A DNA stretch of 64,000 nt from Streptomyces sp. NBC_01353 (GCF_036237275.1 NZ_CP108352.1:4960001-5024000); one strand, 5' to 3'; shown: positions 16,500 to 24,635, counted from the first letter of the stretch. The notes: generated by a model from the sequence alone, not told the origin. Numbers and translations: made by a program.

Positions 16500-16790
16500 G
16501 TGGCCGAGAACGGAACGGGCACTGCGACCCTTCGCTACACCCTCATGCGCCTCGGCGTCTTCGCCGGCTGCTTCTTCGCGCTCTGGGGCCTTGTCTACGT
16601 CGGCGTGCTGCCGCGCGGCCTCGGCGACTCCAACCTGCTCTGGGTGCTCCTGCTCTCCATCGTGATCTCCGCGCCGCTCAGCTTCGTGCTGCTGCGTGGG
16701 CAGCGGGACGCGATGTCCGAGCAGATCGTGGCCAAGGTCGACCGGGCGAAGGGCCGCCTGGCCGAGAACCGGGCGCGCGAGGACGCGTGA
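16500..16790 (+). CDS. DUF4229 small membrane protein
   Basis: From the GTG at 16500, preceded by GAGAAAGGGG, the 96-residue product has two membrane helices (LRYTLMRLGVFAGCFFALWG, then LLWVLLLSIVISAPLSFVLL). A loop LRGQRDAMSEQIV and a charged C-terminal helix rich in Arg/Lys/Glu follow. This matches DUF4229 proteins, which are conserved near menaquinone genes in actinobacteria. Role unknown. The terminator at 16840 closes the unit. Confidence 0.85.
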   Translation: MAENGTGTATLRYTLMRLGVFAGCFFALWGLVYVGVLPRGLGDSNLLWVLLLSIVISAPLSFVLLRGQRDAMSEQIVAKVDRAKGRLAENRAREDA

Positions 16791-16839
16791 AGGACGCGTG
16801 ATCGGCGCGTAAGGACTGCGTAAGGTTCATCACAGACGT

Positions 16840-16881
16840 ACACCCCGGAACGGGAGCTTCGAAGGCTCCTGACCGGGGTGT
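16840..16881 (+). terminator. Intrinsic terminator after the mqnE-DUF4229 unit
   Basis: ACACCCCGG (16840-16848) pairs with CCGGGGTGT (16873-16881), with an inner GGAGC/GCTCC stem, and is followed by TCTGCGTTT. It separates the menaquinone unit from the symporter's regulatory region. Confidence 0.75.
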
Positions 16882-16915
16882 TCTGCGTTTCGGAGGCGCT
16901 TCCCGGCTTCGACTA

Positions 16916-16945
16916 CCTCAAAGAAGGGCTTTGAGGTTCTCAAAG
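16916..16945. promoter_or_regulatory. Triple CTCAAAG operator array upstream of leader peptide/symporter
   Basis: CCTCAAAG (16916-16923), CTTTGAGG (16929-16936) and CTCAAAG (16939-16945) form two overlapping palindromes. One is CTCAAAG-N5-CTTTGAG and the other CTTTGAGgttCTCAAAG. They lie in the AT-richer promoter region 23 bases before the leader peptide start, so repressor or activator binding here would control the leader and the symporter together. Confidence 0.6.
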
Positions 16946-16967
16946 TTCAAGTGTTAACGTGTTCGCC

Positions 16968-17075
16968 ATGAAGACAGCTGTGCGCCTCCCCGATGCCGTG
17001 AGCACTCCGCTCGTGGCGCGCCTGCATGTCGATCTGTGCCGCTGTATGTCCGCGGTCTGTTGCCGCGAGCTCTGA
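16968..17075 (+). CDS. Cysteine-rich leader peptide, putative attenuator of the symporter
   Basis: The 35-residue peptide ends ARLHVDLCRCMSAVCCREL. Its 'LHVDLxRxxSAxC' core matches the short leader peptides found in front of sulfur-assimilation and sulfur-uptake operons in Streptomyces. Cys is at positions 24, 26, 31 and 32, so ribosome progress would depend on Cys-tRNA. The stop is 88 bases before the symporter start. I read it as a cysteine-sensing ribosome-mediated attenuator; the peptide pattern is directly visible, the mechanism is inference. Confidence 0.75.
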   Translation: MKTAVRLPDAVSTPLVARLHVDLCRCMSAVCCREL

Positions 17076-17163
17076 CCCCGGCATCATGCAGCGGTACCGC
17101 CTGAGCGCGGTGTACCGCACCCCCGTCCCCGTATTCCCCGATACGCACCTGTGGAGTGTGTCT

Positions 17164-18483
17164 GTGTCCGCGTCCGCGTCCACGCCCGAGACGAAGTCCC
17201 CGACTTCCTCCCGCATACCGAAGATTCCCTTCTGGGCCCAGATAGTCGCCGGTCTCGTGCTCGGCGTCCTGCTCGGCTGGCTCGCCCGCAGCCAGGACGT
17301 CAGCTGGCTCAAGGAGACCCTCGGTCAGGTCGGCGACATCTTCGTCCAGCTCCTGAAGCTGGCCGTCGCCCCGCTCGTCTTCTTCGCGATCCTGGTATCC
17401 ATCACCAACCTCCGCAAGGTCAACAACGCTGCCCGCCTGGCCGCCCAGACGCTGGTCTGGTTCATGATCACGTCGCTGATCGCGGTCGCCATCGGCCTCG
17501 CGATCGGCCTGATCACCAACCCGGGCGCCGGCACCGGCCTCACCCCGCAGGACGGCAAGCTGCCGAAGCGCGAGGGCACCTGGATCGACTTCCTGACCGG
17601 GATCATCCCCTCGGACGTCATCACGCCCTTCACCGAGCTGAACGTCCTCCAGATCGTCTTCATGGCCGCCGTCGCCGGCGTCGCCGCACTGAAGCTCGGC
17701 GACCGCGCCAAGCCGATCCTCGCGCTCTCCGAGTCTGTCCTGGAGCTGCTGCAGAAGGCCCTGTGGTGGGTCATCCGCCTCGCCCCCATCGGCACCGTCG
17801 GCCTCATCGGCTTCGCCATCGCCGACTACGGCTGGGAGCTGATCGGCAAGTACGCGACCTTCACCGCCGACGTCTACATCGGCTCCGCGCTGGTCATGTT
17901 CGGCGTCTACCCGCTGCTGCTCGCGACGGTCGCCAAGGTCAACCCGATCCAGTTCTTCAAGGGCGCCTGGCCGGCCATCCAGCTGGCCTTCGTCTCCCGC
18001 TCCTCGGTCGGCACCATGCCGGTCACCCAGAAGGTCACCGAGCGCCTCGGCGTCCCGAAGGAGTACGCCTCCTTCGCCGTCCCGTTCGGCGCCACGACCA
18101 AGATGGACGGCTGCGCCGCGATCTACCCGGCGCTCGCCGCGATCTTCATCGCGCAGATCTTCGACGTGCAGCTGGGCATCCAGGACTACCTGCTGATCGC
18201 CTTCGTCTCGGTCGTCGGCTCCGCGGCCACCGCGGGTCTCACCGGCGCGACGGTCATGCTGACCCTGACCCTCTCCACCCTGGGCCTCCCGCTGGAGGGC
18301 GTGGGCCTGCTGATGGCGATCGACCCGATCCTGGACATGATGCGCACGGCCACGAACGTCGCAGGTCAGGCCCTGGTTCCGGTCGTCGTCGCCGCCCGCG
18401 AGAAGATCCTGGACGTCGACGCGTACAACGCCGCCTCCTCGTCCCCGGTCGACGAGCGCGAGCCGCTGACGGTCGCCGCCTGA
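17164..18483 (+). CDS. Dicarboxylate/amino acid:cation symporter (DAACS family), possible cystine importer
   Basis: The 439-residue sodium/proton-coupled symporter has the DAACS serine-rich hairpin (VSRSSVGTMPV), then FGATTKMDGCAAIYPALAAIFIAQ and the helix DPILDMMRTATNVAGQAL. The start is the GTG at 17164, eight bases after GGAG; the open frame continues further upstream without coding character. Family substrates are C4-dicarboxylates, glutamate/aspartate or cystine (TcyP type). The Cys-rich leader and the GCAAIYPA segment, where dicarboxylate carriers usually have Thr, favour cystine. That substrate call is inference; a C4-dicarboxylate carrier cannot be excluded. Confidence 0.88.
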   Translation: MSASASTPETKSPTSSRIPKIPFWAQIVAGLVLGVLLGWLARSQDVSWLKETLGQVGDIFVQLLKLAVAPLVFFAILVSITNLRKVNNAARLAAQTLVWFMITSLIAVAIGLAIGLITNPGAGTGLTPQDGKLPKREGTWIDFLTGIIPSDVITPFTELNVLQIVFMAAVAGVAALKLGDRAKPILALSESVLELLQKALWWVIRLAPIGTVGLIGFAIADYGWELIGKYATFTADVYIGSALVMFGVYPLLLATVAKVNPIQFFKGAWPAIQLAFVSRSSVGTMPVTQKVTERLGVPKEYASFAVPFGATTKMDGCAAIYPALAAIFIAQIFDVQLGIQDYLLIAFVSVVGSAATAGLTGATVMLTLTLSTLGLPLEGVGLLMAIDPILDMMRTATNVAGQALVPVVVAAREKILDVDAYNAASSSPVDEREPLTVAA

Positions 18484-18505
18484 TCCGTCGCCCCGCGCGG
18501 TGCCC

Positions 18506-18535
18506 GTGCCCCTGTCCCCGTCCGGACAGGGGCAC
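18506..18535 (+). terminator. Terminator after the DAACS symporter
   Basis: GTGCCCCTGTCC (18506-18517) and GGACAGGGGCAC (18524-18535) form a perfect 12-bp stem with a 6-base loop, 23 bases after the symporter stop, followed by a T-containing stretch (AGGTGTTTGTG). Confidence 0.75.
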
Positions 18536-18593
18536 AGGTGTTTGTGCGGGCACGTAGGCTCTCCCCCGATGCAGGCGAGTTGGGGGTAGAGGG

Positions 18594-19253
18594 ATGGCCG
18601 AGGTCGGTGGCGCGAAGGTCCGGCGGATGCCGCGGGCGGTGCGCGAGCAGCAGATGATGGACGCCGCCGTGCAGACCTTCGGGCAGCTGGGGTACCAGGC
18701 CGCTTCCATGGACGAGATCGCCGAGCTGGCGGGTGTGTCCAAGCCTCTGGTCTATCTGTATCTGAACTCCAAGGAAGAGCTCTTCACCGCCTGCATCCGG
18801 CGGGAGGCGAAGGCGCTGCTCGCTGCCGTGGCCGCCGCGGTCAATCCGCGGCTGCCGGCCGACGAGCAGCTGTGGGCCGGGCTGCTGGCCTTCTTCACGC
18901 ACACCGCCGAGCACCCCGACGGCTGGGCGGTGTTGAACCGGCAGGCGCGGACGCACGGGGAGCCGTTCGCCAGTGAGGCCGCGCTGATGCGCGACGAGAT
19001 CGTGGCGTACGTGGGGACGCTGATCGGCGCCGCCGCCAAGCAGACCCACCGTGAGACGGAGCGGGATCCGGAGCTGGCCGAGCGGGATGTCGCCGGACTC
19101 GCCCAGGCCCTGGTCGGGGCTGCTGAGTCGCTGGCCGGCTGGGCCAACGAGACGCCGGGGATGACGGCCTGGGAGGCGGCGGCGACGCTGATGAACTTCG
19201 CCTGGGCGGGGCTCGGCAACCTCATGAAGAGCGAGCGCTGGTCTCCCCGATGA
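18594..19253 (+). CDS. TetR/AcrR-family transcriptional regulator
   Basis: The 219-residue TetR protein has an HTH spanning MMDAAVQTFGQLGYQAASMDEIAELAGVSKPLVYLYLNSKEELFTACI. An all-helical ligand domain follows, containing NRQARTHGEPFASEAALMRDEI. The ATG is preceded by AGAGGG. It is not adjacent to an obvious target. It is the second, less likely local candidate for the regulator of the palindromic operators found from 22.9 kb onward. Confidence 0.9.
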   Translation: MAEVGGAKVRRMPRAVREQQMMDAAVQTFGQLGYQAASMDEIAELAGVSKPLVYLYLNSKEELFTACIRREAKALLAAVAAAVNPRLPADEQLWAGLLAFFTHTAEHPDGWAVLNRQARTHGEPFASEAALMRDEIVAYVGTLIGAAAKQTHRETERDPELAERDVAGLAQALVGAAESLAGWANETPGMTAWEAAATLMNFAWAGLGNLMKSERWSPR

Positions 19254-19460
19254 CGCCGGTCGGAGCTGTTCCACACCGTCGTCCTCCCGGGCCAGGAGGC
19301 ACTTCACCGGGAAGTCCCGGTCCCACCTGGCGTGATGTGCGATCCGCACCCAACCCCCGTACGTCCGAACGGCGTTCGCACCCCACGATGCGGACCCTCC
19401 CGGAACGGGTCGGGCGGAGGGCGGCCGCCCGACCTCGGGCCGGTACCGTCGGCGGCTCGC

Positions 19461-19709
19461 TCAGACGCTGAGGGGCACCTCGTGGATCTCGTCGGCCTTG
19501 TGGCCGGTGCGCTCGTGGATCCGCTGGACCGCGTCGGCCGAGGGGCCGGTGGAGAGGCAGTAGACCGTGCCGGATGCGGGGTCCGCCCAGGCCTGCTTGA
19601 AGTGCACGCCCTCGTCCTTCTCGATGGCGAGATCGGCGGCGTGCGCCTCCCGGAGCTGATCGCCCGTGATCCCCACCATGTCGCGGTGGACGTCCATGTA
19701 CGTACCCAT
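19461..19709 (-). CDS. DUF4242 protein (SCO4226-like nickel-binding family)
   Basis: The 82-residue protein reads MGTYMDVHRDMVGITGDQL, then HAADLAIEKDEGVHFKQAW, YCLSTGPSADAVQRIHERTG and HKADEIHEV. This is the ferredoxin-like DUF4242 pattern whose S. coelicolor member SCO4226 is described as nickel-binding. The 207 bases upstream on the plus side (19254-19460) hold no gene that I can see. Start from MGTYMD; function in the cell unknown. Confidence 0.85.
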   Translation of the reverse strand: MGTYMDVHRDMVGITGDQLREAHAADLAIEKDEGVHFKQAWADPASGTVYCLSTGPSADAVQRIHERTGHKADEIHEVPLSV

Positions 19710-19751
19710 CTCGTTCCACCTCCTCCTCTCATGGTGCGCCCTGCCCCCGGG

Positions 19752-20408
19752 TCAGGGCCAGAGCAGCTCCCGTACCCAGCCCGACGCCTCGTCGAGGCGG
19801 TACCGCAGCCGGAGGTGCCGGCGCTGCTCGTCGCCCTGGAAGAACTCGACCTCGGACGGCTGGAGGACGTACAGGGTCCAGGTGGGCGAGTGGGCCCCCG
19901 GCTCCGCCTGCGCCCGCTCCCAGGCCGCCCGGCTCGCCCGATTCAGGTCCTCGACCGAGTCGAGCACCTCGCTCTGGCGGCCGACCAGCGCCGAAGCGAC
20001 GGCGCCCGTCGAGCGGGCGTGCAGATCGTCGTACGCCTCGCCCGCCGTGCCCGTGACGACCCGGCCGCGCAGCCGGACCTGGCGGCCCTGGACCGGCCAG
20101 TAGAAGCCGAGCGCGGCCTCGGGGCGGGCGGCGAGCTGGCGGCCCTTCGCGCTGGTCGCGTGGGTGGCGAAGTGCCAGCCGCGCTCGTCGGCGCCGTGCA
20201 GCATGACCGTGCGGACGTCGGGCCGTCCGTCCTCGTCGACGGTCGCGAGGGACATCGTGTGCGGCTCGGTCTGCCCCGCCCGCGCCGCCGCCACGAACCA
20301 GTCGTGGAAGAGCGGCAGCGGCTCGGCGGGGGCGGTCTCGGGGGCGAAGCCCGGGAGGTCCGTGTCCCAGACCCGGAGGGAGCGGAGCGTGCTGTCGAAG
20401 TCGGTCAT
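19752..20408 (-). CDS. Pyridoxamine 5'-phosphate oxidase-family protein (PdxH-like)
   Basis: The 218-residue PNPOx-fold flavoprotein has segments in family order. They are PLPLFHDWFVAA, MSLATVDEDGRPDVRTVML and HFATHATSAKGRQLAARPEAALGFYW. The last two are GRQVRLRGRV and a C-terminal WTLYVLQPSEVEFFQGDEQRRH ending LRYR. This layout is that of PdxH, which oxidises pyridoxine/pyridoxamine phosphate to PLP using FMN. Its ATG overlaps the stop of the upstream monooxygenase gene (20405-20408). That coupling is unusual for a housekeeping vitamin B6 enzyme and leaves room for a PdxH paralogue. Confidence 0.82.
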   Translation of the reverse strand: MTDFDSTLRSLRVWDTDLPGFAPETAPAEPLPLFHDWFVAAARAGQTEPHTMSLATVDEDGRPDVRTVMLHGADERGWHFATHATSAKGRQLAARPEAALGFYWPVQGRQVRLRGRVVTGTAGEAYDDLHARSTGAVASALVGRQSEVLDSVEDLNRASRAAWERAQAEPGAHSPTWTLYVLQPSEVEFFQGDEQRRHLRLRYRLDEASGWVRELLWP

Positions 20409-21661
20409 GCGGCAACACTAGGCCCGTACGTCTGTCCGTACTCCTTCACCGGTACGGCGTTGGCGGCGCGCTGGACGTCGTCGCGGATCTTCTTCGCGAT
20501 GAGGTTCTTCCACGGCGTGCGGGGGAGTGTGCGGACCATGGCCATGCGCAGGGCGATCTTCCAGCGGGAGGAGACTGTCATCTCCTTCACGAAGCCGGCG
20601 GCGAACTTCTGGTTGAGCTCCACGCCCGGCCGCATCTCACGCTCGTACGCCTCGAAGGCGACCCGGTGGTCCCCGTGCGCCGCCGCGAGCTCGCCCGCCA
20701 GGACGTACGCGCCGGTCAGGGCGAGGCCCGTGCCCTGGCCCGAGGCGGGGGAGGTGCAGTGGGCGGCGTCGCCGAGGAGGACGACGCGGCCGCTGGACCA
20801 GCGGTCCATCTCGATGAGGGCGATCGAGTCGAAGTAGAAGTCCTCGGCGTCGGCCGAGTCCGCGATCAGCCGCGGGATCTCCCAGTCGTCGCCGGCGAAG
20901 GCCTCGGCGAGCAGCCGCTTCTGCCGCTCGGTGTCGCGGTGGTCGTAGGAGAGCTCCTCGGGGGAGGAGAAGACGAAGCAGTTCTTCGCGGTGTGCGCCT
21001 GCTCGCCCGCGGCGCTGTAGACGGAGATCAGCTTGTCCGGGCGGGCGTGGTAGGTCTCCCAGCGGGTGAGGCCCAGCCGGTTGGGGGCGGTGAAGATCGA
21101 GATGTACGCCCCGAGGTGCCGCTTGAAGCGCCGTTCGTCGCCGAAGACGAGCCGGCGGGTGTGGGAGTGCAGTCCGTCGGCGCCGACCACCAGGTCGAAG
21201 CGGCGGCGGGTCCCGCTCTCGAAGGTGACGTCGACGCCGTCGCCGTCGTCGTGCAGGGCGGCGACGGAGTCGCCGAAGAGGTACTCGACGTCGTCGCGGG
21301 TCCGCTCGTACAGGATCCGGGCGAGGTCGCCGCGCATGATCTCGTCGTCCTGCTCGACCCTGCCGCCGAAGATCTCGGCGGGCATCTGACCGACCGTGCG
21401 GCCCTGGGCGTCGACGTACGAACCGCCGTCCATGTCGGTGGAGTTGGCGCGGATCTCGTCGAAAACGCCCATCCGGCGGCAGACCTCGACGGCGGTGCCG
21501 CGGATGTCGACCTTGTAGCCGCCGGTGCGGAGTTCGGGGGCGCGCTCGACGACGGTGGCGGTGAAGCCGTAGCGGTGGAGCCAGAGGGCGAGGGCGGGGC
21601 CGGCTACGGAGGCGCCGGAGATCAGGACGGTCTTGTTCACGAGCGGGTTCGTGTGCGCCAT
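20405..21661 (-). CDS. FAD-dependent aromatic-type monooxygenase
   Basis: The 418-residue group A flavin monooxygenase has the Rossmann motif VLISGASVAGPALALWLHRYG, the DG motif VVGADGLHSHTRR and the GD motif VVLLGDAAHCTSPASGQGTG. The start is the ATG at 21659-21661 (MAHTNPLVNKT), the last before the FAD motif. It is co-transcribed with the PdxH-like gene (4-base overlap). Substrate unknown; relatives hydroxylate aromatics or antibiotics such as tetracycline and rifamycin. A tandem repeat sits in its promoter. Confidence 0.88.
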   Translation of the reverse strand: MAHTNPLVNKTVLISGASVAGPALALWLHRYGFTATVVERAPELRTGGYKVDIRGTAVEVCRRMGVFDEIRANSTDMDGGSYVDAQGRTVGQMPAEIFGGRVEQDDEIMRGDLARILYERTRDDVEYLFGDSVAALHDDGDGVDVTFESGTRRRFDLVVGADGLHSHTRRLVFGDERRFKRHLGAYISIFTAPNRLGLTRWETYHARPDKLISVYSAAGEQAHTAKNCFVFSSPEELSYDHRDTERQKRLLAEAFAGDDWEIPRLIADSADAEDFYFDSIALIEMDRWSSGRVVLLGDAAHCTSPASGQGTGLALTGAYVLAGELAAAHGDHRVAFEAYEREMRPGVELNQKFAAGFVKEMTVSSRWKIALRMAMVRTLPRTPWKNLIAKKIRDDVQRAANAVPVKEYGQTYGPSVAA

Positions 21662-21712
21662 GGCGGGACTCCTTGTCGGGTGTGCGGGGCCTCTCCGGCC
21701 CCGCACAGATGA

Positions 21713-21755
21713 CTATACGGATGTCCTACACGCTTGTCTATGACGCTTGTATAGA
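21713..21755. promoter_or_regulatory. Tandem repeat in the monooxygenase promoter
   Basis: ACGCTTGTCTATG (21730-21742) is followed by ACGCTTGTATAG (21743-21754), and CTATAC (21713-21718) is mirrored by GTATAG (21749-21754). The array lies 52-94 bases upstream of the monooxygenase start on the minus strand, in an AT-richer block, and looks like a repressor operator. The cognate regulator is not obvious. Confidence 0.5.
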
Positions 21756-21813
21756 TCTTTCCCTGGGGTCGACCACGCCCGGCCCCAGGGGGTGGCCGTT
21801 GCCGGCCCCCGGG

Positions 21814-22983
21814 TCACCCGCGACCGAGTACCACCGTCCCCGAGGAGCAGAACCAGCCGCCCGTCCCCGACGCCACCGCAAGCTCCGGAAGGCTCCCGTC
21901 CGCCCGCCGCACCTGGAGCCCCGAAGCCTCCCCGCGCAGCTGTCGCACGGCCTCCACCAGCAGGAACAGGCCCCGCATCCCCGGGTGGCAGGCCGAGAGC
22001 CCGCCGCCGTCGGTGTTGACCGGCAGTCGGCCCTTCTCCTCGATGAACGGACCGCCCTCGCCCTTCGCGCAGAAGCCCAGGTCCTCCAGCGTCACCAGCG
22101 TCATATAGGTGAAGGCGTCGTAGATCTCCGCGAGATCGATCTCCTCCGGCCGCACCCCCGCCCGTTCGAAGGCGAGCCGGCCGCTGACCGCCGCGGGGGA
22201 GACCGTGAAGTCCTCCCACTGCGACATCGAGGTGTGCGAGACGTGCTCGCCCGTGCCGAGGATCCAGACGGGTGCCTTCGCCGTGTGCGGCACGTACTCC
22301 TCGGCGGCGAGCAGCACCGCGCAGCCCCCGTCGCTGCGGATGCAGCAGTGCAGCTTGGTGAAGGGGTCCGCGATCATCGGCCCGTCGAGCACCTCGTCGA
22401 CGGTGATCGGCTCGCGGAACATCGCCTCCGGGTTGAGCGCGGCGTTCGCCCGCGCCTGGACGGCGACCTCGGCGAGCTGCTCCAGGGTGGTGCCGTACTC
22501 GTGCATATGGCGCCGGGCGGCCATCGCGTACTTCGCGATCAGCGTGTGCCCGTGGGGGGCCTCGAACTGCAGCGGGCCGCGTGCCCCGAAGGAGAGGTTC
22601 GCGGTGCGGCGCCGGGCCTTGATGTCGGCGCGGGCGGTCGATCCGTAGACCAACAGGACGGCGTTGGCGTGCCCGGCGGCGATGGCGTCGGCCGCGTGCG
22701 CGGCCATGACCTCCCAGGTGGCGCCGCCGACGGCGGTGGAGTCGACCCAGCGGGGGCGCAGCCCCAGATACTCGGCGACCTCGACGGGCGCGAGCGTACC
22801 GAGGCCCGCCGAGGCGAGGCCGTCGATCACCGAGCGGTCGAGTCCACTGTCCGCGAGGGCGCGGCGAGCGGCCTGGGCGTGCAGAGTGTAGGGAGTGGCC
22901 TCGTCGACCCGGCCGCAGTCGGAGAGGGATATGCCGACGACGGCGACGCGGCGCCCGGCGCGGTTCCGTGAAGTGGTGGGCAT
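21814..22983 (-). CDS. Thiolase-like lipid-transfer-type protein
   Basis: The 389-residue thiolase-fold protein is of the SCP-x/Ltp group. The catalytic His is in GLSACHPGMRG and a C-terminal Cys is in GGWFCSSGTVVLG. The N-terminal nucleophile position reads TAVGGATWEVMA with no Cys, so it may not be a classical thiolase; Ltp-type retro-aldolases also depart from the classical Cys. The gene faces the DUF1801 gene; a 17-bp palindrome (22987-23003) is directly before its start. Likely role: carbon-carbon cleavage in a CoA-linked pathway. Confidence 0.8.
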   Translation of the reverse strand: MPTTSRNRAGRRVAVVGISLSDCGRVDEATPYTLHAQAARRALADSGLDRSVIDGLASAGLGTLAPVEVAEYLGLRPRWVDSTAVGGATWEVMAAHAADAIAAGHANAVLLVYGSTARADIKARRRTANLSFGARGPLQFEAPHGHTLIAKYAMAARRHMHEYGTTLEQLAEVAVQARANAALNPEAMFREPITVDEVLDGPMIADPFTKLHCCIRSDGGCAVLLAAEEYVPHTAKAPVWILGTGEHVSHTSMSQWEDFTVSPAAVSGRLAFERAGVRPEEIDLAEIYDAFTYMTLVTLEDLGFCAKGEGGPFIEEKGRLPVNTDGGGLSACHPGMRGLFLLVEAVRQLRGEASGLQVRRADGSLPELAVASGTGGWFCSSGTVVLGRG

Positions 22984-22986
22984 GAA

Positions 22987-23003
22987 TCTGACGGTACATC
23001 AGA
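22987..23003. promoter_or_regulatory. Palindromic operator copy 1 (TCTGACGGTACATCAGA)
   Basis: One mismatch to the ten-copy consensus TCTGACGGnnCGTCAGA. It lies in the short divergent region between the thiolase-like gene (start 22983) and the DUF1801 gene (start 23026), so it can act on both. Confidence 0.75.
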
Positions 23004-23025
23004 TACTTTGGACTGGGAGGCACGG

Positions 23026-23397
23026 ATGCCGAGAAGTGCGGCCGAAGATGTGGACGGCTACCTCGCCGAGATCCCGGAGACGGACCGGCTCACGGTCCTG
23101 GTCCGGCTGCGCGAGCTGTGCCGCACGGAGCTCCACGGCTTCGAGGAGGTCATGGCCTACGGGATGCCCGCCTATCACCGCCCCGGCAGTGAGCCGGAGA
23201 TTGCCTTCGCCGCGCAGAAGCAGTACATCTCCTTCTATCTGATGCGGCCGGACATCCGGGAGGGCTTCGAGGACCGGCTGGCCGACCAGGACATGGGCAA
23301 GGGCTGCCTGCGCTTCCGGCGTACGGAGAACGTCGACTTCGACCTCGTACGGGACCTCCTGAGGGCGACCGCGCGCGACCCCGGTGAGATCTGCTGA
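23026..23397 (+). CDS. DUF1801 (YdhG-like) domain protein
   Basis: The 123-residue protein of the DUF1801/YdhG fold has DRLTVLVRLRELCRTELHGF, EEVMAYGMPAYHRPG and QKQYISFYLM, ending in KGCLRFRRTENVDFDLVRDLL. ATG at 23026 follows GGGAGG. Biochemical function unknown. Its placement behind operator copy 1 puts it in the palindrome regulon. Confidence 0.82.
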   Translation: MPRSAAEDVDGYLAEIPETDRLTVLVRLRELCRTELHGFEEVMAYGMPAYHRPGSEPEIAFAAQKQYISFYLMRPDIREGFEDRLADQDMGKGCLRFRRTENVDFDLVRDLLRATARDPGEIC

Positions 23398-23432
23398 TCC
23401 CGGCTCTGTGTTTCTGCCCCTCCCCGGCCTAA

Positions 23433-23449
23433 CATGACGGGCCGTCAGA
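23433..23449. promoter_or_regulatory. Palindromic operator copy 2 (CATGACGGGCCGTCAGA)
   Basis: Right half-site perfect, left half lacks the outer TC. It lies 17 bases before the acyl-CoA dehydrogenase start, overlapping the expected promoter/transcription start region. Confidence 0.75.
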
Positions 23450-23465
23450 TACGGAGGGGAGCTCC

Positions 23466-24635
23466 ATGGACGCCGCCTTCACCGCGGAGCAGGACGAGAT
23501 CCGCCGCACCCTGCGCGAACTGCTCGCCAAACGCTCCGGACCCGCCGAGGTCCGCACCGCCGTCGCGACCCCCGAGGGGTACGACACCGACCTGTGGCAC
23601 CGGATGTCCGGCACCCTCGGACTCGCCGGACTCGCCCTGCCCGAGGAGTACGGCGGTGTCGGCTGCGGCCCCGCCGAACTCGCCCTTGCCTGTGAGGAGA
23701 CCGGCCGGGCCCTCGCCCCCTCCCCGCTCCTCGCCACCGCCGTCCTCGCCGCCCCGCTGATCCTCGCCCTCGGCAGCGAAGAGCAGCGCGCCGACCTCCT
23801 GCCGCGCATCGCCGACTCCTCGCTGACCTGCGCCCTCGCCGTGGCCGGCACCTCGCTCGCCCTCGCGCTCGGACTGACCGGCGACAACGCCGACGGCTCC
23901 TGGGCCGGCGGCGGACGGGCGGGCGGAATCCAGGCGCGCTCCGTGGAGGGACGGTGGCGGCTCTACGGCGAGGCCGCCCAGGTCCTCGACGGACACAGCG
24001 CCGGGCTGCTCGTCGTCGCGGCGCACACCGGCGGCTTCGCGCGGAGCCGGACCCTGCTCTTCCTGGTACGCGGCGAAGCCGCCGGACTCCTCCGCATACG
24101 GCAGCCCGCCCTGGACGCCACCCGCTCCCAGGCCACCGTGCAACTACGGGATGTGGAAGCGGAGTTGCTCGGCGAGGAGCCGGTCGACGTGCTCGGGGTG
24201 CTCGCCGCGACCGGACGGACGGCGGCGGCGGCCCTGGCGGCCGAGTCGGTCGGCGCGGCCCAGGCGGCCCTGGACCGCACGGTCGAGTACGTCGGCTCCC
24301 GCGAACAGTTCGGCCGGCCCGTCGGCTCCTTCCAGGCCGTCAAGCACCGCCTCGCCGACCTGTACGTGCAGGTGGAGGCGGCGCGCTCGCTGGCGTACGG
24401 CGCGGCCCGCGAACCGGCCACCGGAACGCTCGCGCTCGCGGCGGCCCTGGAGGCGCTGCGGGCGGTGGCCGGGGAGACGATCCAGCTGCACGGCGGCATC
24501 GGCTTCACCTGGGAGCACGAGGCCCATCTGTACTTCAAACGGGCGACCGCCGACGAGCTGCTCTTCGGGCCCGTGCGGCGGCTGCGGGCGCGGGTGGCGC
24601 AGGAGACCGGACTCTTCGGGGAGGTGGCGGCGTAG
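23466..24635 (+). CDS. Acyl-CoA dehydrogenase
   Basis: The 389-residue flavoprotein has the ACAD layout. The N-terminal helical domain contains MDAAFTAEQDEIRRTLRELL. The C-terminal domain has REQFGRPVGSFQAVKHRLAD and the tail IQLHGGIGFTWEHEAHLYFKR. It introduces a double bond alpha-beta to the CoA ester using FAD and feeds electrons to ETF. A catalytic Glu is not unambiguous by eye. The start follows GGAGGGGAGC. The next gene overlaps its stop. Confidence 0.92.
   Translation: MDAAFTAEQDEIRRTLRELLAKRSGPAEVRTAVATPEGYDTDLWHRMSGTLGLAGLALPEEYGGVGCGPAELALACEETGRALAPSPLLATAVLAAPLILALGSEEQRADLLPRIADSSLTCALAVAGTSLALALGLTGDNADGSWAGGGRAGGIQARSVEGRWRLYGEAAQVLDGHSAGLLVVAAHTGGFARSRTLLFLVRGEAAGLLRIRQPALDATRSQATVQLRDVEAELLGEEPVDVLGVLAATGRTAAAALAAESVGAAQAALDRTVEYVGSREQFGRPVGSFQAVKHRLADLYVQVEAARSLAYGAAREPATGTLALAAALEALRAVAGETIQLHGGIGFTWEHEAHLYFKRATADELLFGPVRRLRARVAQETGLFGEVAA

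Noticed and set aside
18594-19253. TetR at 18.6 kb as regulator of the palindrome regulon
   Set aside because: No operator copy near it and it is separated from the first copy by six unrelated genes; kept only as a fallback.
19254-19460. Short plus-strand frames between the TetR and DUF4242 genes
   Set aside because: Pro/Arg-rich, no ribosome site, no ordered segments.
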